Assembly (NCBI GenBank): GCA_002507545.1
Contig: DAVR01000003.1
Coordinates: forward strand, 96,531 to 160,530
Length of the DNA stretch: 64,000 bases
Origin: Archaeoglobus sp. UBA230
Lineage (GTDB): Archaea > Halobacteriota > Archaeoglobi > Archaeoglobales > Archaeoglobaceae
Direction: 5' to 3'
The stretch's first letter is position 1, and the number at the start of each line of letters is the position of its first letter. Positions 25,964 to 35,892 of this stretch are shown here, in pieces. Both the position numbers and the translations under genes were made by a program. The notes beneath the pieces were generated by a model, which saw only the letters and a program-made list of their open reading frames with translations, had not been told where the DNA came from and searched no databases.

Positions 25964-27466
25964 ATGACAGAGGAAGTAGTAGAAAAAATGGTTAGAGAAG
26001 CTATGGCTGCCCAATGGGCAGACGTTAACGTAGTTAAGGAGAAGAGGGGCAAGGATTTTGTTATAGACGATGTAAAACCCTATGTAGATGCCGTAAATCA
26101 AATGAAAGCTGTAGGAAATCAAAGTAAAGCTGTGATACGACTCCATGTTGATTCAGTCAACGCGCATTATGAGATTCTGAGAAATCTCACAAAGACTGTA
26201 AGACCTGAAGACGACCCCTTTGTGGAGCACTATCAGACTCCAGCAATTATGGAAATTTTGTACGAGGAGGATGATGGCTTCAAGAAGAGTGTGGATAAGT
26301 TTATAGAGGGGATTGAGAGGGCAGAAGCCCTGATTGGTCTTGAAGTAGTTAGAAGATATGGCGGTTTCTATGGGCCTACATGTGTGGTTGACTTTGCCCT
26401 CATTCCGGGAAGCACAAGCAACATCGTCAACAGAATACTGCAGACAGTCGAGATACCCAAAGAACATGCGCAGGCAATTCTCGCGTCGAAATCTTGGGGA
26501 ATGAACACATCCTACGGCTTCGGCGAGGTTTTTGCAAATGAAATTGAAAAGGGTGCGACGCTCAGCGATGCGATAAAGAAGGAGATTGAGATGATCAAGC
26601 TCGTGTATGACCAGCCGACCGAGGCACAGGCAAAGTTGATGGATGAGCATGGCCACCAGAGCTTTGATGTAAGAAAATACATGTCGGAATACAAGAACAG
26701 GATGAAGGCGGCAGTTAAGGAAGCCATGGACGATGGTGTGCATTACGGAAACATTGTTACAGTACCTGCCTACTGTGTTGGAGATGCAGCCCACCACATC
26801 GCTCAATCAACCTTCAACATGTGTAAAGACGACGTTGTGATGGCAGTGATAGAGGCAACAAGTGCAGTTATGGATACAACACTGAACGCAAATCTGGACA
26901 AATTTGAAAACGAATACCAGCCATTGAGCGTTGCAACCGGTTCTGGAGCTGTTGCTGTGGAGTACATCTTGGAGCTTGACGGATTCAACGCTCCGATGAT
27001 TGTTGACCTGCTGACGAAGAGGTTCCACAACTATGTCCAGCTCTACCCAACGAGAGGTGGAGCAGCAGAGTTGCATAACCACGACTTCATGGACATGATT
27101 TACAGGGGATGGAAATACATTGACAAGGCGAGGAGAGACAGAAATGGACTCTCAGACAAGCTCGTGCCAAAGGTCGGAAAGTTTGAGGTTAATCTCGACC
27201 CAATACATGAAAACGAGGTGTTGATGAACCCGCAGCGCTATGCGTATCCAGGATGTGCAATAAGCGTCAGATTTTCGGCTCTGATGAGGCTTGCAGACTA
27301 CCCGTGTCTGCTGACAAGCGAGCCCGTAACAGCAACAATGATGACGAACATAATCGCACTGCACAAGGAGAGGCCAGCTTCCCCAGCAAGGGTCTGTAAG
27401 GACTGCGCAACTGCAGCCCTTGTTGACTTCAGACACGCATACTGCCAGTGGAGAGAGGCAGTTTAA
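25964..27466 (+). CDS. DUF2193 family protein
   Basis: A 500-aa protein of a family known from methanogens and Archaeoglobales; function unknown. It is soluble, rich in His, Cys and Asp, and very conserved-looking: YGGFYGPTCVVDFALIPGST, ASKSWGMNTSYGFGEVF, CVGDAAHHIAQSTFNMC, RGGAAELHNHDFMDMIYRGW, and near the end CKDCATAALVDF. The Cys/His clusters suggest a metal or cofactor site. It is the first gene of a set with DUF2180 and aquaporin. Confidence 0.85.
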   Translation: MTEEVVEKMVREAMAAQWADVNVVKEKRGKDFVIDDVKPYVDAVNQMKAVGNQSKAVIRLHVDSVNAHYEILRNLTKTVRPEDDPFVEHYQTPAIMEILYEEDDGFKKSVDKFIEGIERAEALIGLEVVRRYGGFYGPTCVVDFALIPGSTSNIVNRILQTVEIPKEHAQAILASKSWGMNTSYGFGEVFANEIEKGATLSDAIKKEIEMIKLVYDQPTEAQAKLMDEHGHQSFDVRKYMSEYKNRMKAAVKEAMDDGVHYGNIVTVPAYCVGDAAHHIAQSTFNMCKDDVVMAVIEATSAVMDTTLNANLDKFENEYQPLSVATGSGAVAVEYILELDGFNAPMIVDLLTKRFHNYVQLYPTRGGAAELHNHDFMDMIYRGWKYIDKARRDRNGLSDKLVPKVGKFEVNLDPIHENEVLMNPQRYAYPGCAISVRFSALMRLADYPCLLTSEPVTATMMTNIIALHKERPASPARVCKDCATAALVDFRHAYCQWREAV

Positions 27467-27501
27467 TTTCCACTTTTTTAATTTTTTGAGAGGTGATTAT
27501 T

Positions 27502-27711
27502 GTGAAGTGTTATATCTGCAAGGAGCAGGGAAAGGACACTGATGCTGTCGCCATTTGCATTGTCTGTGGTATGGGAGTTTGCATGGAACATCTTGTGAAG
27601 GAGGAAATTGAGGTTTGGAAGGGAGACTATCCGTTCCCCGCAAAGAAGCTCAAAAAGACTATACCAAGAATTCTCTGCGTGATCTGCCACGAGGCATACG
27701 AGAAAGGGTGA
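27502..27711 (+). CDS. DUF2180 small zinc-binding protein
   Basis: A 69-aa protein with eight metal-type ligands: CYICKEQG, ICIVCGMGVCMEH and ILCVICHEAYE, a RING/treble-clef-like arrangement. The GTG at 27502 matches the family start and follows GAGGTGATT; a GTG at 27493 is possible. It lies 35 bp after DUF2193 and 4 bp before the aquaporin gene, so it is co-transcribed with the latter. Role unknown. Confidence 0.85.
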   Translation: MKCYICKEQGKDTDAVAICIVCGMGVCMEHLVKEEIEVWKGDYPFPAKKLKKTIPRILCVICHEAYEKG

Positions 27712-27715
27712 AAAA

Positions 27716-28450
27716 ATGTCCCTTGCCAAGCGCTTTACAGCGGAAGTTGTTGGAACATTCATTCTTGTCTTCTTTGGCCCTGGTGCAGCAGTGATTACAC
27801 TTATGATTGCAAATGGGGCAGAAAAACCTAACGAGTTTAACATCGGTATCGGTGCACTTGGTGGTCTTGGAGACTGGCTGGCAATCGGTCTCGCCTTTGC
27901 ATTAGCTATTTCAGCCGTCATCTACTCTTTTGGAAGGCTCAGTGGCGCACACATAAATCCGGCAGTCACAATTGCCCTGTGGAGTATCGGCAAGTTTCCA
28001 TCAAAGGATGTAGTACCGTATATAGTTGCTCAGCTGATCGGTGCAAGTTTGGGAAGCCTGCTGTTCCTTGCCTGCGTTGGTCCTGCTGCTGCAACAGTAG
28101 GAGGTTTGGGGGCTACAGCACCATTTCCGGGAATAAGTTATGGTCAGGCAATATTGGCTGAAGCGATAGGAACCTTCCTGCTGATGCTGGTCATAATGGG
28201 CGTTGCCGTTGATGAGCGCGCTCCTCCGGGGTTCGCGGGACTTGTGATAGGTCTGACAGTCGGAGGAATAATTATAACTATTGGCAACATAACAGGCTCT
28301 TCACTTAACCCGGCAAGAACTTTTGGACCATATTTGGGCGACTCGCTGATGGGGATAAACCTCTGGCAGTACTTCCCGATTTACATCATCGGTCCGATAG
28401 TTGGAGCAGTAGTTGCTGCATGGTTATACAGGTCTCTGGCTGAAGGATGA
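27716..28450 (+). CDS. aqpM: aquaporin (AqpM-type MIP channel)
   Basis: A 244-aa channel with six helices and both half-helix signatures: SGAHINPAVTIAL and GSSLNPARTFGP. The N-terminus (RFTAEVVGTFILVFFGPGAA) is typical of AqpM, and long loops such as that with EKPNEFNIGIGALGGLGDW are seen in archaeal AqpM. It passes water and possibly small neutral molecules (glycerol, H2S, CO2). Its linkage to DUF2193 and DUF2180 suggests a shared metabolite rather than osmotic control, as inference. Confidence 0.92.
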   Translation: MSLAKRFTAEVVGTFILVFFGPGAAVITLMIANGAEKPNEFNIGIGALGGLGDWLAIGLAFALAISAVIYSFGRLSGAHINPAVTIALWSIGKFPSKDVVPYIVAQLIGASLGSLLFLACVGPAAATVGGLGATAPFPGISYGQAILAEAIGTFLLMLVIMGVAVDERAPPGFAGLVIGLTVGGIIITIGNITGSSLNPARTFGPYLGDSLMGINLWQYFPIYIIGPIVGAVVAAWLYRSLAEG

Positions 28451-28451
28451 A

Positions 28452-28465
28452 TTTTTTAATTTTTT
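28452..28465 (+). terminator. T-rich terminator after aqpM
   Basis: Two runs of T (TTTTTTAATTTTTT) directly after the aqpM stop match the oligo-T terminators of archaeal RNA polymerase. Confidence 0.5.
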
Positions 28466-28480
28466 CAAAGCCCCAAATAA

Positions 28481-29626
28481 TTAATTTTTAGCTGTCAGAA
28501 GATTCATGAGTTCAAGTCCGTTGATTCTTCCAAATCTTCCTTTTGCACAGCTTCTCTCGCTGTAAACTTTAACGTCATCTTTTCTCACTCCATAGACGGC
28601 GAAAGGCACAGGTTCAGCGACGTGCGTTCTCACTTTTACCGGTGTAGGGTGGTCAGGAAGTAGGAGGATTTTCACTTCGTCGAGTTCGATTCTGTCGAGA
28701 ATTTTGCCCACGATCTTCTCGTCATACATTTCTATGGCCTCAACTTTAAGCTCCGCATCCCCTTCGTGGCTGACCTCATCAATACCTTCCGTGTGAAGAA
28801 GAACGAGATCGTATTCCTTTAGAGCTTTAATGCATTCTCTAACCAATTTCCTATAGTTAGTATCAATGTATCCTGTAACACCTTCAACCTCAACAACGTC
28901 CATGCCCATACCCTTCGCTATACCTTCAAGCAGGTCAACTTCGGTGATCATTGCCGCCCTAATACCATACCTTCGCCTGAAGTCGGGGAACTGTGGCATC
29001 TTGCCTCCTCCCCATGGCCAGATCATGTTTGCCTTCTCTGTAACCCCCGGCACAACCTCTGCCGACCAGTCCATCAGCTTTCTCAAGATATCCGCCAACT
29101 CTCCATCCGAGGGCATGTAAGGCTCGATCTTTCTACCCTGTATGTCGTGGGGTGGGTAAGTTCTGACCTTGTCTTCAAACCGCTTGTTAAAAATAAGGAG
29201 ATTTCTGTAGCTTTTTCCTGCATGGAACTCGACGAATTCGTGGGGTTTTTCCGTGTTAAGCACCTCTATAACCTTCCTCGCTTCCTCATCGCTAATCCTG
29301 CCAGCAGAGTAGTCCACCATCACGCCATCATCTACTCTCACGAGGTTGCAGCGAAAGACAATCTCTCCACTAACTCCTCTCGCTAAAGCCTCTATTGGCC
29401 CCCTGCCCGTGTAGTGCTTTCTAACATCAACACCGAGAATTGTCAGGTTTGCAACATCGCTCCCCGGCTCAAAACCATTTGGAACAGTCTTGGCAATGCC
29501 ACACGCTCCTTCCCTCGCTATAAAGTCCATGTTTTCGGTTTCCGCAACCTCAAGAGGAGTTCTGTTTCCAAGCCTCTCAACCCTCCAATCAGCCATTCCG
29601 TCTGGAATTAAAATCAGATACTTCAT
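28481..29626 (-). CDS. apgM: 2,3-bisphosphoglycerate-independent phosphoglycerate mutase, archaeal type
   Basis: A 381-aa alkaline-phosphatase-fold mutase interconverting 3- and 2-phosphoglycerate. The metal-binding N-terminus [24 protein letters not shown] (nucleophile Ser region), [13 protein letters not shown] and [15 protein letters not shown] are all in place. It overlaps pheT (ATGA), forming a two-gene operon. Confidence 0.95.
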   Translation of the reverse strand: MKYLILIPDGMADWRVERLGNRTPLEVAETENMDFIAREGACGIAKTVPNGFEPGSDVANLTILGVDVRKHYTGRGPIEALARGVSGEIVFRCNLVRVDDGVMVDYSAGRISDEEARKVIEVLNTEKPHEFVEFHAGKSYRNLLIFNKRFEDKVRTYPPHDIQGRKIEPYMPSDGELADILRKLMDWSAEVVPGVTEKANMIWPWGGGKMPQFPDFRRRYGIRAAMITEVDLLEGIAKGMGMDVVEVEGVTGYIDTNYRKLVRECIKALKEYDLVLLHTEGIDEVSHEGDAELKVEAIEMYDEKIVGKILDRIELDEVKILLLPDHPTPVKVRTHVAEPVPFAVYGVRKDDVKVYSERSCAKGRFGRINGLELMNLLTAKN

Positions 29627-31266
29627 AGCAGATAACCCGTGTCGAAAATTTCGCTGAGATCAACTTCAAACGCCACAACTGGCATCGTGAGTTCGAAGCT
29701 TTCGAGAACCTCAGGATGAATTTCTCCAAAAACTCCAACTCTTTTACCATCCACCACTATTTCTCCCCTTCTTCCATCAATGAATGCGTCGTCTTCAGGC
29801 TCTTCAACACTCCATGAGAGATCAAACTCTCTCATCACCGCCTGAACGTAACTCCTTATCTCGGAGAAATTAGCTTTTGAGTGTGTCACGCAAGCAGCCA
29901 GATGTAACCTGTTCTCTGAGTTCACGACGACATCTCCAACCTCAAAAACCTTCTGGGGCATCTCGTGGTGTTTGTTGTAGGACAGAAGCTCCAGAAGCTT
30001 TGGTAAGAGGTGGGTTCTTAGGATTGTGTGTTCTGTTGTTAAAGGGTGCATGACCGGAACGTAATCGTCCCATGCTCTGCCCTTTCTCCTCATCTTTCTG
30101 TACATCACATTCTCGTTGGTGAGTGTGAAGGTTATCACCTCAAGGAAGCCAAGGCCAGCCATTACCTCCTTCACCATACCCCTAACTTCATTCCACGGAT
30201 GGGTTTGGCCAAAGGTCAGCGTCTTCGGTATTTCAGGCACTATATTATCATACCCATAACCGATTGCAACATCCTCAATTACATCCCATTCGTGCATTAT
30301 GTCTGCCCTGTAGGGTGGAATTCCTACTCTGACCTTTGAGTCGAGAATATCACATGAAAAACGCATCCTCTCAAGGGCATCCTTTATCTCTTCGTGCGTG
30401 AGATCGAAGCCAAGAAGAGAGCTTACCTCCTCAACCTCTATTTCCATCGTTTTAGTATCAAGATTGGGTGTAAATTCGACATGATCAGGATACACAACCT
30501 CAACCCTCTCAATTCTTCCTCCTCTGTCCGCAAGCATGCAGGCAAGAATGGCAATTGCTCTATCAACATTCTCATCAAAGCCTGTGACGTCTATGAACAG
30601 ATCAGTCGTTTTCTCAGTTACTCTTGTTTTCTCGGCGTTTATTATTGGAGGGAAAGAAATGACCTCATTCTTTGAATCAACAATCATCGGATATCTATCT
30701 TTTCCCTCCAGAATGAAGGAATAGGCTTTGCCCTTGGGATGCTCCTTCAAAATTTCTGCAACTGTCATCCCTCTGTCAAAGTCGAGAGGGACGAAGGAAA
30801 AGCTGGCATCCACAGCTTTATACCGGAGAGGGAAGTAAACCTTGCTCAGATCGTGTACTCCAATAGCCATCTTCCTTCTGTTTCTTCCTATCGTCCAGTG
30901 CAAGTCTTCCTGAACCTCCATGAGGCTTCTTATAACCTCATCACTCATCTCAATGCCCTTAACAACACACCCAACGATCCTTGGCCTTACAGCAAGCACA
31001 CTTTCTTCAACCGTTATTTTCCATTCTCCTTTATCGGCAAAATAGGTTTTGATGCCTTTTTCAATCCCCAGAAATCCTCTCAAAGCTCTCGCAACCCCCT
31101 CAACACTATACAAATCAGGACGATTTGGGAAAAATTCGACGTCAATATGGTCGTCCTCAACCCTCTCGATATCGCATCCGAGCATCGGTAGACGGGAGAG
31201 AATCGTGTCTCGGTCAGCACCAACAAGTCTTTCCAGTTCATCCCAGTAAAGCGTGATTACTGGCAT
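29623..31266 (-). CDS. pheT: phenylalanyl-tRNA synthetase beta subunit
   Basis: A 547-aa archaeal-type beta chain. [20 protein letters not shown] opens the family, the B3/4 editing region lies around residues 85-260, the B5 domain has [20 protein letters not shown], and the catalytic-like core with [13 protein letters not shown] follows. PheS is elsewhere. It is upstream of and overlapping apgM by 4 bp. Confidence 0.95.
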   Translation of the reverse strand: MPVITLYWDELERLVGADRDTILSRLPMLGCDIERVEDDHIDVEFFPNRPDLYSVEGVARALRGFLGIEKGIKTYFADKGEWKITVEESVLAVRPRIVGCVVKGIEMSDEVIRSLMEVQEDLHWTIGRNRRKMAIGVHDLSKVYFPLRYKAVDASFSFVPLDFDRGMTVAEILKEHPKGKAYSFILEGKDRYPMIVDSKNEVISFPPIINAEKTRVTEKTTDLFIDVTGFDENVDRAIAILACMLADRGGRIERVEVVYPDHVEFTPNLDTKTMEIEVEEVSSLLGFDLTHEEIKDALERMRFSCDILDSKVRVGIPPYRADIMHEWDVIEDVAIGYGYDNIVPEIPKTLTFGQTHPWNEVRGMVKEVMAGLGFLEVITFTLTNENVMYRKMRRKGRAWDDYVPVMHPLTTEHTILRTHLLPKLLELLSYNKHHEMPQKVFEVGDVVVNSENRLHLAACVTHSKANFSEIRSYVQAVMREFDLSWSVEEPEDDAFIDGRRGEIVVDGKRVGVFGEIHPEVLESFELTMPVVAFEVDLSEIFDTGYLL

Positions 31267-31599
31267 CCGAGAGAAGGCTAAGTTATGGGAATAAAATTTT
31301 TGCCATTCATTTGATCTCTCAAAAACTTCACAGGAATTATTCGTGAACCACCCCCTGATAAACTTCCGTCCTCAACGTGGTTGAATAATCGGGCGAAGCT
31401 TAAGCTGCATAATACGGCTGAGCGATTGTCGTTCGGGCATAAGTGGTGCAGAAACAACCTGCATTGTAAGAAGTAATGCATAGGCAAGCAGACACCTCTC
31501 GATCATGTATTTATCACGCTGTCATTATGAATTCTCTAAGGGAAAGCTTGCGGTGAGGCAGCACGAAAAAATTAATATATCTATTGAGTATCATTTAAT
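31267..31599. other. intergenic region between pheT and the flavoprotein gene
   Basis: No confident gene. On the plus strand a frame ending at 31477 reads WLNNRAKLKLHNTAERLSFG, then HKWCRNN, which vaguely resembles a transposase tail but has no upstream part. ATTAATATAT at 31571-31580 is a likely TATA box for the gene at 31600, about 25 bp ahead of its GTG. Confidence 0.35.
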
Positions 31600-32589
31600 G
31601 TGAAAATTTGTGTAATTGGTGGCAGTGTTGCAGGGCTGGAATGTGGCGTCAATCTTGCTGAAAGACATGATGTAGCAATTTACGAGGAACACAGGGAAAT
31701 CGGTCTCCCATTGAAGTGTGCTGAAGGATGGATTAACTTCAGCGGTGTTGAGCCTTATGTTAAAGGTAGAAAGGTCAAAGAAGTTCATATGAACCTGCTT
31801 GGAGAAAATTTCCGTGTTGTTGACAACTTTGTTGCAAAGGGGGACGCCCTGCAAATCGTCAGCAGGCCGGAAATGGAACAGAAAATGGCTGAAATTGCCG
31901 AAAAGATGGGAGCAGAGATAATTACAGGTAAGAAGATGAAAATTAGAGATGCTGCAGAGCAGTTTGATTTAATAATAGATGCTTCGGGCTATCCCTCACA
32001 GTGGTGCAGAGAGTTTGGTGGTAAGAAGCCCTACGGCTTTGCCATTCAGGCCTTCGCCAGCAATGATTTTGATTCAGTTCATGTCTTTTTCAAAGAGAGA
32101 TTTGACGGATACTTCTGGATTTTCCCGATGAAGTATGGGGGTTGCAAGGCCGGCGTCGGGTTCTTTTCCAAGAGCCCACATGTGAGAATGCGGGAGCTTC
32201 TCGGTAGGTTTATGGAATCTCAAGGAATGAGGGCTAAAGGGTTTACAGCATCACCGGTAGGTTGCTACCTCAACAAACCTTTGCTCAGGAAGTTCAAGGT
32301 TCCTGTTGCCCTTGTTGGCGACGCTGCGGGCCTTGTAGATAAGGGTGGGGGAGAAGGCATGTCGAAAGCTGTAATTTCTGCAAGAATCCTGAGTTCGTGC
32401 ATCAACAATTCCCGTCTTTACGAGTATGAGAAACGATACTTTGACTTCATGAGTCTGCACTACATGGCTGCAAACTTCTTTGCTTTCTTGAGAAAAAACT
32501 GGAAGCTTCTAAAAACCTTCGGGAAGGTCGGGTTTTATGACGTGGCTGTCAAAGCTCTGAGGAACCATTATGGAAAAAAGCAGATTTAG
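31600..32589 (+). CDS. geranylgeranyl-reductase-family flavoprotein
   Basis: A 329-aa FAD-dependent oxidoreductase. ICVIGGSVAGLECGVNLAER is the dinucleotide-binding start, with the third Gly of GxGxxG preserved, followed by GLPLKCAEGW and a C-terminal VALVGDAAGLVDKGGGEGMS (FAD ribityl site). This is the pattern of digeranylgeranyl-glycerophospholipid reductases that saturate archaeal membrane lipids, but paralogues with other roles are common and this one is shorter than the usual 390 aa. The GTG start has a TATA box about 25 bp upstream. Confidence 0.82.
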   Translation: MKICVIGGSVAGLECGVNLAERHDVAIYEEHREIGLPLKCAEGWINFSGVEPYVKGRKVKEVHMNLLGENFRVVDNFVAKGDALQIVSRPEMEQKMAEIAEKMGAEIITGKKMKIRDAAEQFDLIIDASGYPSQWCREFGGKKPYGFAIQAFASNDFDSVHVFFKERFDGYFWIFPMKYGGCKAGVGFFSKSPHVRMRELLGRFMESQGMRAKGFTASPVGCYLNKPLLRKFKVPVALVGDAAGLVDKGGGEGMSKAVISARILSSCINNSRLYEYEKRYFDFMSLHYMAANFFAFLRKNWKLLKTFGKVGFYDVAVKALRNHYGKKQI

Positions 32590-32695
32590 AATTAAAACTA
32601 TTTAATAAGCCTTTTCGCACTTATCCGGGCTGTACATTCGCTTGAGAGTATAACGTTCGGGGAAACTTTTAAAAACTTCGAAAATTCCTAAAATT

Positions 32696-32935
32696 ATGAA
32701 AAGTTGTAAAGCTACGAAAATTGAGGCAATTCTGACCATTGACAGTAAGGGGCAGATTCTACTGCCAAAGGAGTTGAGGGAGAAGGCGAAGCTTAAGACG
32801 GGAGATAGGCTTGCTATCATAACAGGATGTGACGAAGATGGAGAGATATGCTGCTTCATCCTCGTAAAGGCGGAGATACTGGATAGGGAGGTGAGCAGAA
32901 TAATATCACCGATGCTGAGAGAGGTGTTTTCTTGA
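32696..32935 (+). CDS. AbrB-domain protein next to ACR3 (HgcAB-associated type)
   Basis: A 79-aa protein with an AbrB hairpin ([20 protein letters not shown], then [10 protein letters not shown]) and a Cys-bearing segment ([16 protein letters not shown]). This form, with SCKATK at the start and CC after the hairpin, is seen beside HgcAB and ACR3-type genes in anaerobes. It may sense a thiophilic metal(loid) and regulate the operon; that is inference from cysteines and position. CTTTTAAAAA lies about 27 bp upstream. It overlaps the ACR3 start by 4 bp. Confidence 0.75.
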   Translation: MKSCKATKIEAILTIDSKGQILLPKELREKAKLKTGDRLAIITGCDEDGEICCFILVKAEILDREVSRIISPMLREVFS

Positions 32936-33926
32936 AGGTCGTTGAAGGAGTTGAGGAGATTTCAGAGGAGCACAAAAAGAAGCTATCGGTAATCGAGAAA
33001 TACCTGACTCTCTGGATATTCCTCGCTATACTCTGTGGCGTTGTATTGGGCTACGCTTATCCTAACATCGCAAACATCATCAGCTCGCTGAGCATCGGCA
33101 CAACCTCGATTCCCATCGCCGTAGGGCTCATCTTGATGATGTATCCTCCGCTTGCAAAGGTAAAGTATGAGGAGATGGGGAAGGTCTTCCGAAATCTCAA
33201 GCTGTTGGCGTTCTCTCTTACTCAGAACTGGATCGTCGGGCCGATATTGATGTTCCTTCTTGCTATAGCTTTGCTTAGGGATATGCCAGAGTTCATAATC
33301 GGCGTAATTCTTGTCGGACTTGCGAGATGCATCGCCATGGTGATAGTCTGGAACGAGCTTGCTGAGGGTGACAGAGAACTTGCTGTTGGACTCGTTGCCT
33401 TCAACGCGATCTTCCAGATTTTGTTTTATGCAGTTTACACCCTACATCTTCATAACCCTTACACTGAACAGACTCGGTTTGGTTGGGGGAATTGATGCGA
33501 ACGTCAGTATTGTTGAGGCAGCAAAAACCGTCTTCATTTACCTCGGCATTCCATTTATAGCAGGAGTTGTGACGAGGTATGGGAGCTTCAAGGTAAAGGG
33601 TAAGGATTGGCTCGAGAGTGATCTGGCGCCAAAAATCAGCCTGCTCACTCCAGCAGCTCTGCTTTTCACGATTGTGGTAATGTTCTCTCTCAAGGGTGAA
33701 TATATTGTTGAACTGCCATTCCAAGTGATCAGAGTTGCTGTCCCACTGACTCTCTACTTCCTGATAATGTGGTTCACTACGTTCTTCATCGCCTACAGGT
33801 TAGGCGTGGACTATTCGAAGACTGCTGCAGTATCATTCACGGCCGCTCATAGAGGTGCCAGTGCTGATAAGCTTAGTTAACGTTGCATTGAAGCTGAGGA
33901 GAAGGCTTTACAGTTTTTTAGTTTAA
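32932..33926 (+). pseudogene. arsenite exporter ACR3, broken by frameshift and internal deletion
   Basis: Frame 1 from the TTG at 32932 encodes the ACR3 N-terminus ([20 protein letters not shown], then [17 protein letters not shown]). Near 33440, in TTTACACCCTACATC, it shifts: removing one C restores [20 protein letters not shown]. The second frame continues to SFTAAHRGASADKLS and stops at 33880. In a third frame PLIEVPVLISLVNVALKLRR follows, which is the normal ACR3 C-terminus; about 35 residues between SFTAA and GPLIEVP are missing. Two independent lesions mean the exporter is very probably non-functional. Confidence 0.85.
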
Positions 33927-34153
33927 TTTTTAAACAAACACTTTAATTTACAAATATTTACAGAGTTTTTCGGGGAGAATGAAGTGATTTCGGGTGGCTT
34001 GGCGGTGGATGTTTAATTGCAATCGGCACTTCTTTGGGCATCATTCATAAGCAATGGCGTCTCGTTTTCTATACGTTTGCCAAAACGCCTGCCCTTACTT
34101 CGATGTTGGGTGATTTCATAAACCAGACATACTCATGTAACGTGTGCCCAAAT

Positions 34154-34945
34154 TCAAACGCAAACAATGTTCTTGAAATGCTCAGGAACGAACTCGTTCG
34201 CCTCAATTCCCGCAGCGGTGCTGAACTGGTAGACCATTATGTATCCCGCAAGATGGAAAGGTGCTTCTCCAAGCTCGACATCTCTGTCCATACTTGCCAT
34301 ACATGGATAGGCACACTGATGCTGATGAATTTCTTTCCAGAACTCGCCAACACTATCAATAACGTAGCCACTCATACTCTTCGCCACATAGTAAGCAGAA
34401 CCGCATGGATCGCTTCTTACCACCTCTGCCCTTCGTATGGTCTTTCCGTCCACTAAAACGGAAAACTCCGGTTTGCCCATTGAGAAATCCTCGCAGAACT
34501 TTGAGATCAGGGAGCTGCCTGAAGGTTTCAGAGAGCAAAAGGGTTTGGGAGAAGCAAACTCAATCCCTAATTCTTCGCATTTCTCACCAAGCTGCTTCCT
34601 CAATCCGGGCAAACACCAGTTCTGGTTGCACGCAGGGACAATCAGAGCTTCAATATCTCCCACCTCTGGCAGAGAAACGAGAATGTCAGGATGGACGTTT
34701 ATCGCAACGAGAATTTCACAGGTAAACTTCTCAACGTAATTTTCAGGCTCTTCAACGTATAGACCAATCTGAGGAGGTTCTGGTAGCTCTTGAACGTAAA
34801 CAATGCTTGAACTAAAATCATACTTCTTGCAGTAATCACAACCGTCTATTCCACATGCACCGAAGGTTGGACAGAGATAAGGGGAAGAGAGGTTGCAGAC
34901 AAATCTTCTTCCGAATTCTCCGCTGTAGATAATCCCAACCTCCAC
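34154..34945 (-). CDS. DUF166 family protein (copy 1)
   Basis: About 263 aa. EVGIIYSGEFGRRFVCNLSS, CPTFGACGIDGCDYCKKYDF, AINVHPDILVSLPE, FASPKPFCSLKPS, RSDPCGSAYYVAK and HQCAYPCMASMDRD are shared with the paralogue at 49045. The conserved cysteines suggest a metal or Fe-S centre; the family is sometimes named thymidylate-synthase-like without evidence here. I chose the GTG at 34945 because TTTAATAT lies 26 bp upstream and the paralogue starts there; an ATG at 34990 would precede the TATA box. Confidence 0.83.
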   Translation of the reverse strand: MEVGIIYSGEFGRRFVCNLSSPYLCPTFGACGIDGCDYCKKYDFSSSIVYVQELPEPPQIGLYVEEPENYVEKFTCEILVAINVHPDILVSLPEVGDIEALIVPACNQNWCLPGLRKQLGEKCEELGIEFASPKPFCSLKPSGSSLISKFCEDFSMGKPEFSVLVDGKTIRRAEVVRSDPCGSAYYVAKSMSGYVIDSVGEFWKEIHQHQCAYPCMASMDRDVELGEAPFHLAGYIMVYQFSTAAGIEANEFVPEHFKNIVCV

Positions 34946-34966
34946 ATGGTGGAATGATTCAGAGAC

Positions 34967-34974
34967 TTTAATAT
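34967..34974 (-). promoter_or_regulatory. TATA-like box of the first DUF166 gene
   Basis: ATATTAAA on the reverse strand is centred 26 bp before the GTG at 34945, with no ribosome binding site between. Confidence 0.45.
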
Positions 34975-35024
34975 GGTTTTGGTGGTTCAAAAAATTTAAC
35001 TAAATTAAGAATTAAAATTGCTTC

Positions 35025-35816
35025 ATGATCGTGCTGATAACTGGAGCCTCCTCGGGTATAGGAAAGACTTGCGCTGAACATCTTATTTCGAAGGGATACA
35101 AGGTTTACGGGACGAGCAGGAAGGCAAAATTTCCTCCTGAAGGCCACATGATCCAAATGGATGTGAGAGATGACGATTCTGTGAGGAAATGCATTGATTA
35201 CATCATTGAGAGGGAGGGGAGAATAGATGTTGTCGTTAACAATGCCGGAATAGGTATTGCGGGAGCGGTTGAGGAGACGACAATAGAGGAGGCAAAGAAT
35301 ATCTTTGAAACGAACTTTTTCGGCGTTCACAGAGTGTGCAGGGCTGTTCTACCGATTATGAGGAGGCAGAGGAGTGGATTGATCGTGAACATAAGTTCCA
35401 TAATGGGTCTAATCGCCCTTCCCTTCCAGCCCTTCTACAGTGCAGCCAAGTTTGCCCTCGAAGGATACAGCGAGGCTTTGCGGATGGAAGTCAAACCCTT
35501 TGGCATAAAAGTTGTGTTGATAGAACCGGGCGATATAAACACGCCCTTCGTTGACAACAGAAAAATTGTAGAGAACAGAATTCCTGACTACAAACCCTAT
35601 TTCGACAGGGTTATGAGCATCGTTGAGAGGAACGAAAGAGGTGGCCCTCCACCAGAAGTGGTTGCGAAATTGCTTGAGAGAGTTATAAAGGCAAAAAATC
35701 CCAAACCAAGATACAGGGTTGGTCCATTCATGGAAAGGGTTGCGGCAAACCTGAAGGGAGTAATACCTGACGGTATCTTTGAAAAGCTGGTTATGAGGAA
35801 CTATGGAATTGGATAA
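35025..35816 (+). CDS. short-chain dehydrogenase/reductase
   Basis: A 263-aa classical SDR. LITGASSGIGKTCAEHL binds NAD(P), VVNNAGIGIAG follows, and the catalytic Ser-Tyr-Lys are in NISSIMG and FYSAAKFALEGYSE. An Arg after the second strand (GTSRKAKF) suggests NADPH. The substrate is not known. An AT-rich TATA-like stretch lies about 30 bp before the ATG. No operon partner is evident. Confidence 0.9.
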   Translation: MIVLITGASSGIGKTCAEHLISKGYKVYGTSRKAKFPPEGHMIQMDVRDDDSVRKCIDYIIEREGRIDVVVNNAGIGIAGAVEETTIEEAKNIFETNFFGVHRVCRAVLPIMRRQRSGLIVNISSIMGLIALPFQPFYSAAKFALEGYSEALRMEVKPFGIKVVLIEPGDINTPFVDNRKIVENRIPDYKPYFDRVMSIVERNERGGPPPEVVAKLLERVIKAKNPKPRYRVGPFMERVAANLKGVIPDGIFEKLVMRNYGIG

Positions 35817-35892
35817 CACACTGTTTTCAGTAACTAAGAGCTGAGATGCCAAAAACAAAATATTTAATAGAAATTAAACGTCATTAAGCTTC

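Noticed and set aside
31280..31480. Possible transposase tail (frame ending at 31477)
   Set aside because: Only about 30 codons resemble anything, with no upstream part, inverted repeats or duplication, so I left it as intergenic.
33927..34153. Possible small gene between ACR3 and DUF166
   Set aside because: Plus-strand frames overlap the DUF166 gene antisense and have no start, motif or coding-like composition.
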